From NCBI RefSeq assembly GCF_013201665.1, contig NZ_CP053840.1, forward strand, positions 2,046,001 to 2,110,000: a stretch of 64,000 nucleotides of DNA, given 5' to 3'. This DNA is from Arcobacter venerupis (GTDB taxonomy: Bacteria > Campylobacterota > Campylobacteria > Campylobacterales > Arcobacteraceae). The notes under the pieces are model-generated. The model was not told the DNA's origin. It made no database searches and worked only from the letters and a program-made list of their open reading frames with translations. The position numbers and the translations under genes are program-made. This document shows positions 59,350 to 64,000 of the stretch, piece after piece (within the stretch, counting starts at the first letter, position 1; the number at the start of each line of letters is the position of its first letter).

Positions 59350-60429
59350 CTACTTATTTAAAGAATATAGAATCTCCTGAAATTCAATATTTTCAGGTTC
59401 TATTTCTAGTGCTTTTTTTGTATAATTTATTGCTTCTTCTTTATTTTCTAAATTTTCATAAGATTCTACAAATCCATAAAGTACATCTAAATTCGTTTCC
59501 TTATCTTTACATTGATTTAAATATTCAATAGTTTTATGATAATTGCCAATTAAACTATATGCTTTAGCAATATTAAAATTTTTTGCTAATTGTTTTGTTT
59601 CTTCTTTAACACTTAAATATGCTTCAATAGCTTTTATAGGTTCATTTATATACATATAATTATTTCCTAATTCATACCAAATTTCATCAATATCATTTTC
59701 TTCAAGAATCTCTAAACATTGTTTTATAGCTTTCTCGTATTGCTCCATAGCCACATAAGAATACATCAATAATTTATTGTCTTCAAAGTCAAATTTAGGA
59801 TTAAGTTTAATTGATTTTTCGATACTCTTTGTAGAATTTTCAAAATCATTATCAGCATAATAATATTTAAATGCAAGAATTTTCCAATCTTCAAAAGTTC
59901 GTTCATCTTCATTTTGAGGTAAAAGTTCTACATAATAAATAAGCCAATCTTTTTCAGCTTGAGTAATTTCACCAGTTTTTTTATTATGCTGAGAAAATTC
60001 TGCTAATTTTTGTAAATATTCAAATTTTAAACCTTTTTCCAAATCTTTTACATTTTCTATTAATATATCTAACTCATTTTGTTTTTTATTAATTATTTTG
60101 TTTAATTTAGTGTTAATATATTTACTAATTGCAGAAAATCCAAATAGCCCTAAAACAGCTATAATTGAAGCCAATATCCATAGAAAATTATCCAAATTGT
60201 TTTGATTACTTTCAATTATAGTCATATATGTGTTTTCAATGTATTTATTATGAGTATCTAAAGCATTTACTTTTTCTGTCAATTTTATATTTTCATTTTC
60301 TAATAAAACATTTTTTTGCTCAATTTTATTAATCTTTTCTTCTAAAACATTAAATTTATCACTCATAATTTCATTTTCATTCGCATATATATTTATTCCT
60401 ATAATAAATATTAAAATTAATTTATACAT
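59350..60429 (-). CDS. Membrane-anchored TPR protein
   Basis: A 359-residue protein. A signal-like N-terminus (YKLILIFIIGINIYANEN) is followed by a coiled coil (about 25-65), one membrane helix (about 82-105, FLWILASIIAVLGLFGFSAI), then TPR repeats to the end (for example KEEAINYTKKALEIEPENIEF). With both segments in the membrane, the repeats would face the cytoplasm. No enzymatic motif. It is the last gene of a minus-strand pair in a very AT-rich segment. Confidence 0.72.
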   Translation of the reverse strand: MYKLILIFIIGINIYANENEIMSDKFNVLEEKINKIEQKNVLLENENIKLTEKVNALDTHNKYIENTYMTIIESNQNNLDNFLWILASIIAVLGLFGFSAISKYINTKLNKIINKKQNELDILIENVKDLEKGLKFEYLQKLAEFSQHNKKTGEITQAEKDWLIYYVELLPQNEDERTFEDWKILAFKYYYADNDFENSTKSIEKSIKLNPKFDFEDNKLLMYSYVAMEQYEKAIKQCLEILEENDIDEIWYELGNNYMYINEPIKAIEAYLSVKEETKQLAKNFNIAKAYSLIGNYHKTIEYLNQCKDKETNLDVLYGFVESYENLENKEEAINYTKKALEIEPENIEFQEILYSLNK

Positions 60430-60462
60430 ATTTAACTCTTTTTTTAATTTAAATTTTTTCTG

Positions 60463-61401
60463 TTAATTATACACATAACAATCTAACTTTGTATTTCTAA
60501 GAAAATTTGAATACTCTTTTTCAAGATTCAAAATATCATTTTGATTAAATAATTTTTCAATCTGATATTTTTTTGTAAGTAATGCAAAACTAAGTACATT
60601 TAACCTATCAATTTGAGCATAATCAACATTATTTTTTTCTAAAACATTCTTTATTTTAGGTTCATTTAATGCTTCCATAAAATAATGATTAAAGAGTACT
60701 GTTCTATCAAATAATATAGGATGACTTTGTCTTGTCTTTGGTTCTTTGTTTAATAAATGAAATATATATAATAATTCATTCATAGATACAAATATAATGT
60801 AGAAAACTTCATTAATATTAAATCCTAATTTTCTAATATTTTCAAAAATTTCAAAGCTTCCTAATAAACTAGCAATAGAAGCGTATTTATCTGCATCTAT
60901 TTCAAGATATAAATTATCAACAATTTTTTCATGATTTTCTTCAAATTCTAAAATTATATTTAATGATTTAATGTTTTGTACATATTTTAAATGTCCTCTT
61001 AAAATATGAAAAAGTTCATGATAAAAAATATGATTAGTAAGATATTGATAAATATTTTTTTGAAGTATATCTCTTTTATTTTTATCATAAAAGATGCTTT
61101 TATTTATTTCTGAAAAATATTCTTTATATTTACTTGTTAGTTCTATACTTAATCCATCTATTAATGTAAGTAAATGAGGACAAAACACAATTTCGTATAA
61201 ATCATCTTTTAATATTTTTGCATAAGCATTGTATTTTTTTACTTTTGTTTGCATTTCATCAATATCTACAGAAATATTTAAATTATTCAATTTTTCTTTT
61301 TCTAAAATATTTTTAAAATTATCTAAAATATCAACCAAATTTTCTCTTCTAACTTCAAAAGGTATATTATCAATTGAATTTTTATATAGTTTTTCTAGCA
61401 T
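60463..61401 (-). CDS. Predicted HExxH zinc metalloprotease of unknown family
   Basis: A 312-residue soluble protein. It has the zinc motif HELFH (H128-H132) in LTNHIFYHELFHILRGHLKY and a probable third ligand Glu in LYLEIDADKYAS (E167-x3-D171), the gluzincin ExxxD arrangement. SHPILFDRT further on resembles the HPP/R element of M48 peptidases. No membrane segments or known domain beyond this. The neighbours are a TPR protein and a RhuM-like gene. Possible processing or toxin-antitoxin-type role is speculative. Confidence 0.68.
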   Translation of the reverse strand: MLEKLYKNSIDNIPFEVRRENLVDILDNFKNILEKEKLNNLNISVDIDEMQTKVKKYNAYAKILKDDLYEIVFCPHLLTLIDGLSIELTSKYKEYFSEINKSIFYDKNKRDILQKNIYQYLTNHIFYHELFHILRGHLKYVQNIKSLNIILEFEENHEKIVDNLYLEIDADKYASIASLLGSFEIFENIRKLGFNINEVFYIIFVSMNELLYIFHLLNKEPKTRQSHPILFDRTVLFNHYFMEALNEPKIKNVLEKNNVDYAQIDRLNVLSFALLTKKYQIEKLFNQNDILNLEKEYSNFLRNTKLDCYVYN

Positions 61402-61683
61402 TTAAGTCCTTTTTTTATAAATTTTTAGAATTATATATAAATACTATTTTATATGAATTTTACAATCTTTATAAAAACTATATTTAATTAGTATTTTAAA
61501 CTCAATTTTCATTACATTCATTTGATTATTTTTTAATAAAGATTATAATTCTGAAGTCTTCTTCTAAAAATAAAAGATTAGTTATAGCCAATATATGTAA
61601 TACCAACATTTTTTCAAAAAAATTATTTAAAAATACAAAGTTCTATTCTTTTTACTTCTTGCTTTTCTTTCAGTTTGAGTATT
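61402..61683. other. Gap without recognised gene
   Basis: About 280 bases of highly A/T-rich sequence between the HExxH gene start and the RhuM-like gene stop. No convincing ORF, repeat family or RNA gene is seen. It should contain the promoter of the HExxH-TPR pair. Confidence 0.4.
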
Positions 61684-62532
61684 TTATATACCTTTTAGCA
61701 AATTAGTTATAGATATATTCATCTTATTTACTGCAAATATTTTGTTGCCCAAATCTTTGAAACTAGCTCCAAAATGATATACGGTTTCATCACAAATCAA
61801 AAACCTATCATGAAAGTTTTTAGTGATTTTTACTTCAAGATTGCCATATTGTTTATTATATTTTTCAATATCAAGTTTTAATTGTTTAGATATATTTTGA
61901 GTATAAATAGTAAATTTTACATTTTGATTTTTTGAAAATAAATTCAATATAGATTCATCTACATAGTTATCAATCAAAATAATTGAACTTTTTGCACTTT
62001 TTATTAAATCTGATAAAAGCACATAAGCATCAAATATTTGTCCGTTGAAAAATATTCCATGTTTCATTTCTAATGTATTATTTCTGATATGTGATTTGAT
62101 AATCTGCATATCATTTTCAAGAATACTTAATCTTTGCTCTGTAATTTTATGAGTATTAATAGCATAACCATTTTGAATATAATCTTTAAGTACAGAAGTT
62201 GCCCATTGTCTAAAATGGATAGCTTTATTAGAACTTGTTCTATAACCTACTGCTAAAACAATATCTAAATTATAATATTTAATATCTCTTGTTTGTGTTT
62301 TATCTGATAGAGATCCATGTTTTGTGGTATGTGCAAAATTTGCACATACCACTTTTTCATCTAATTCATTATCTTTAAAAATATTTTTAATATGTTTTGA
62401 TACAACACTTCTATCTATATCAAAAACTTTTGCAATATCATTGATACTAGCCCAAATAGTATCCTTATCAGCAGATATTTTTAACTCTATCTCACCATTT
62501 TCATAGACTACTATATTTGATATTGTATCCAT
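61684..62532 (-). CDS. RhuM-like DNA-binding domain fused to a PLD-like domain
   Basis: A 282-residue protein. Residues about 1-140 match the RhuM virulence-protein pattern (TIWASINDIAKVFDIDRS, VVSKHIKNIF, KYYNLDIVLAVGYRTSSNKA, HFRQWATSVLKDYI). Residues about 150-282 look like a single phospholipase D-type domain with H241-D-R243 then D247 in FHDRFLICDETVYHFGASF, an HxK motif with Lys replaced by Arg. PLD-type domains include nucleases and phosphodiesterases. RhuM genes are often on mobile DNA. A DNA-targeting nuclease or regulator is plausible, not shown. Confidence 0.78.
   Translation of the reverse strand: MDTISNIVVYENGEIELKISADKDTIWASINDIAKVFDIDRSVVSKHIKNIFKDNELDEKVVCANFAHTTKHGSLSDKTQTRDIKYYNLDIVLAVGYRTSSNKAIHFRQWATSVLKDYIQNGYAINTHKITEQRLSILENDMQIIKSHIRNNTLEMKHGIFFNGQIFDAYVLLSDLIKSAKSSIILIDNYVDESILNLFSKNQNVKFTIYTQNISKQLKLDIEKYNKQYGNLEVKITKNFHDRFLICDETVYHFGASFKDLGNKIFAVNKMNISITNLLKGI
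62324..62352. repeat. 29-bp palindrome inside the RhuM-like gene
   Basis: A perfect 14-bp inverted repeat (62324-62337 against 62339-62352) around one central base, inside the coding region for VVCANFAHTT. Such a long exact dyad is unusual within a gene and may be a binding site or an mRNA hairpin. Confidence 0.8.
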
Positions 62533-62703
62533 GTTTAATACTCCTAATTTTTATACATACAAAACAATAACATAAAAATTTATTTTGTTAAAAAAACATA
62601 TCAAACTGTAATATTTTAAAGCTAAAATCATTTTTTAGTTATTATAATAAAATCACATAAATAGTATATCATCGACTTAGTATTTAAAATAGGATAGAAT
62701 TAA

Positions 62704-62787
62704 TATGAACGTAGAAAAGATGATTTGTCTAAAAAAGAATTAGATTTATTAAAACAAATTATTCAAGAGCCAACTACAAAAGGTTAA
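62704..62787 (+). pseudogene. Possible 3-prime remnant of a lost gene
   Basis: A 27-codon frame ending at TAA 62785-62787 reads YERRKDDLSKKELDLLKQII and five more residues. It looks like the charged C-terminal end of a protein and has no good start (only TTG at 62725). It ends 2 bases before the next ATG. It may be a relic, or a short leader peptide coupled to the methyltransferase gene. Confidence 0.35.
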
Positions 62788-62789
62788 AA

Positions 62790-63455
62790 ATGGAAAACTT
62801 CGACTTCATAGCATACAAAAAAATGGTAAAAACTTATCAAGAAAACAATGACCCGACGAGTTGGTTTGACTCTATTTATAAAAATGCGCAAGGTGATTTT
62901 ACAAAAGTTTTTTGGGCTGATTTAGAACCAAGTCCTTATTTAGTGAATTGGCTAAAAGAAAATCCTATCAAAAAAACAAATAAAACTGCTTGTGTTATTG
63001 GTTGTGGAGTTGGTGATGATGCTCAGGCTTTAAGTGAGTTTGGTTTTGATGTTACTGCTTTTGATATATCTCCTAGTGCCATTGAGCTTTGTATTAATAG
63101 ATATAAAGATACAAAAGTTAACTATGTGGTTGCTGATTTATTTGATTATCCTAAAGAGTGGTTTGAAAAGTTTGATGTAGTTTATGAATGTAATACAATT
63201 CAAGTTTTACCAGATGGTTATAGAAAAAAAGCAAGAGTTGCTATGAGTTCACTCCTTGCAAAAGATGGTTATATCTTAGTTTCATGCAGAAGTAGAAATG
63301 AAGGTGAAAAAGAGAATGAAATACCCTTCCCTCTTTCAAAATCTGAAATGGATGAATTTGTTAGTATTGATAAACTAACACAAATTAGTTTTTTAGCCTA
63401 TGATGATGAGCAAATTCCTAGCGTTCCACATTTTTTTGCAGTTTATCAAAAATAA
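62790..63455 (+). CDS. SAM-dependent methyltransferase, TPMT-like
   Basis: A 221-residue class I methyltransferase. The opening WFDSIYKNAQGDF and ADLEPSPYLVNWL are unlike most, while ACVIGCGVGDDAQALSEFGF binds SAM and VTAFDISPSAIELC follows. VVADLFDYP and NTIQVLPDGYRKKA resemble the thiopurine-methyltransferase/tellurite-resistance group. The substrate is unknown. AAAGGTTAAAA precedes the ATG. Confidence 0.78.
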   Translation: MENFDFIAYKKMVKTYQENNDPTSWFDSIYKNAQGDFTKVFWADLEPSPYLVNWLKENPIKKTNKTACVIGCGVGDDAQALSEFGFDVTAFDISPSAIELCINRYKDTKVNYVVADLFDYPKEWFEKFDVVYECNTIQVLPDGYRKKARVAMSSLLAKDGYILVSCRSRNEGEKENEIPFPLSKSEMDEFVSIDKLTQISFLAYDDEQIPSVPHFFAVYQK

Positions 63456-63468
63456 TTTATTTTTAAAA

Positions 63469-64000
63469 CTACATAGTTTCTACTCTATTTTTACCTTTAG
63501 ACTTTGCAAGATACATGGCATCATCAACTCTTGAAAGAAGTTCAGTTAAAGTATCATCTTCTTTATAAGAAACTACTCCAAAACTTGCTGTTTTATTACC
63601 TACTTTATCAAATATATATTTAGATATTTTATCTCTTAAATTCTCAGCTAATTTTGATGCCTCTTCTAAATTTGTTTTAGGGCAAATAATTATAAATTCT
63701 TCTCCTCCCCATCTTCCAACACTATCTGTTTTTCTTGTGAATTTAGATAATATATTTGAAATATTAATAAGAACATCATCACCAACTAAATGCCCGAAAG
63801 TATCATTTACCATTTTAAAATCATCAACATCTAATAAAATTACTGAAAAGTCATCTTTGCAATTTATATATATTTCTTCATTTAATTTTAATAATGAGTC
63901 AATCTCTTTTCTATTATTCAATTTTGTTAAATAATCAGTTGAAGAAAGTATTGTTAACTCTTCTTTTGCCTCTTCTAACTCCTTAGTATAAGTTAATTTT
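63469..64000 (-). CDS. Diguanylate cyclase (GGDEF domain), C-terminal part
   Basis: The frame is open to the right edge, so the gene is partial. Residues of the shorter ORF start MNNRKEIDSLL, but upstream codons read SSTDYLTKLNNRKE, the canonical beginning of a GGDEF domain, and continue to the window end (about 177 residues visible). LLDVDDFKMVNDTFGHLVGD and GRWGGEEF (GGEEF active site) are intact, so it should make cyclic di-GMP. The sensor part lies beyond 64000. Confidence 0.93.
   Translation of the reverse strand, partial: KLTYTKELEEAKEELTILSSTDYLTKLNNRKEIDSLLKLNEEIYINCKDDFSVILLDVDDFKMVNDTFGHLVGDDVLINISNILSKFTRKTDSVGRWGGEEFIIICPKTNLEEASKLAENLRDKISKYIFDKVGNKTASFGVVSYKEDDTLTELLSRVDDAMYLAKSKGKNRVETM

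Overview
This window is chromosomal DNA from a Campylobacterota (epsilonproteobacterial) organism, most likely an Arcobacter/Aliarcobacter-type species. The sequence is strongly AT-rich and gene-dense. Three things point to the phylum: desulforubrerythrins of the Campylobacter jejuni type, an oorDABC 2-oxoglutarate oxidoreductase operon, and the conserved order msbA-pyrD-M16 peptidase-dapA-enoyl reductase. The species was not tested; the 16S gene (about 46430-47948) would settle it.

Layout, left to right. 1-2.9 kb: tail of a predicted outer-membrane protein, an RNase H-like gene and a chemoreceptor. 3.2-7.0 kb: radA-ybeY, then a PerR-like regulator divergent from two tandem desulforubrerythrins (peroxide defence). 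7.0-18.7 kb: a long plus-strand run with a secreted nuclease, murJ, msbA, pyrD, an M16 peptidase, a truncated globin, dapA, a FabL-like reductase, pgsA, rseP and a PLP-homeostasis gene. 18.7-24.2 kb: a tautomerase and MFS transporter divergent from a LysR regulator, then trmN6, a YkgJ-type protein, a TPR lipoprotein and trpC. 24.5-27.4 kb: oorDABC. 27.4-34.1 kb: rpe-trpF-exonuclease-HD hydrolase, phospholipase A, cytochrome c/Nudix and a two-component system. 34.2-37.5 kb: a membrane protein with no normal start codon, then a LemA protein paired with an M48-type protein that has lost all its zinc-binding residues. 37.6-42.1 kb: yajQ, uracil uptake and salvage, and small housekeeping genes. 42.3-48.3 kb: a complete rRNA operon on the minus strand (16S-tRNA-Ile-tRNA-Ala-23S-5S) with a consensus promoter, long-range processing stems, a terminator and a trailing tRNA-Thr with an abnormal acceptor stem. 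48.5-53.4 kb: sugar-phosphate genes (phosphomannomutase/phosphoglucomutase, galU, pgi). 53.4-57.1 kb: a minimal ethanolamine operon (eutB, eutC, permease). 57.4-59.2 kb: a TauE-type exporter, a small exported protein and exonuclease III. 59.3-64 kb: an accessory-looking, very AT-rich segment with a TPR membrane protein, an HExxH metalloprotease-like protein, a RhuM-PLD fusion, a small ORF remnant, a methyltransferase and a partial GGDEF protein.

Most of the window is ordinary core genome. The items most worth a second look are the inactive M48-like partner of LemA, the RhuM-PLD/HExxH segment with a 29-bp palindrome inside the RhuM gene, the odd tRNA-Thr behind the rRNA operon, the membrane protein without a standard start codon, a hairpin covering the ribosome-binding site of a secreted nuclease, and the repeated use of gene-end hairpins that contain stop codons. 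I found no CRISPR array, transposase, integrase or recognisable prophage. I cannot claim a proven new system.
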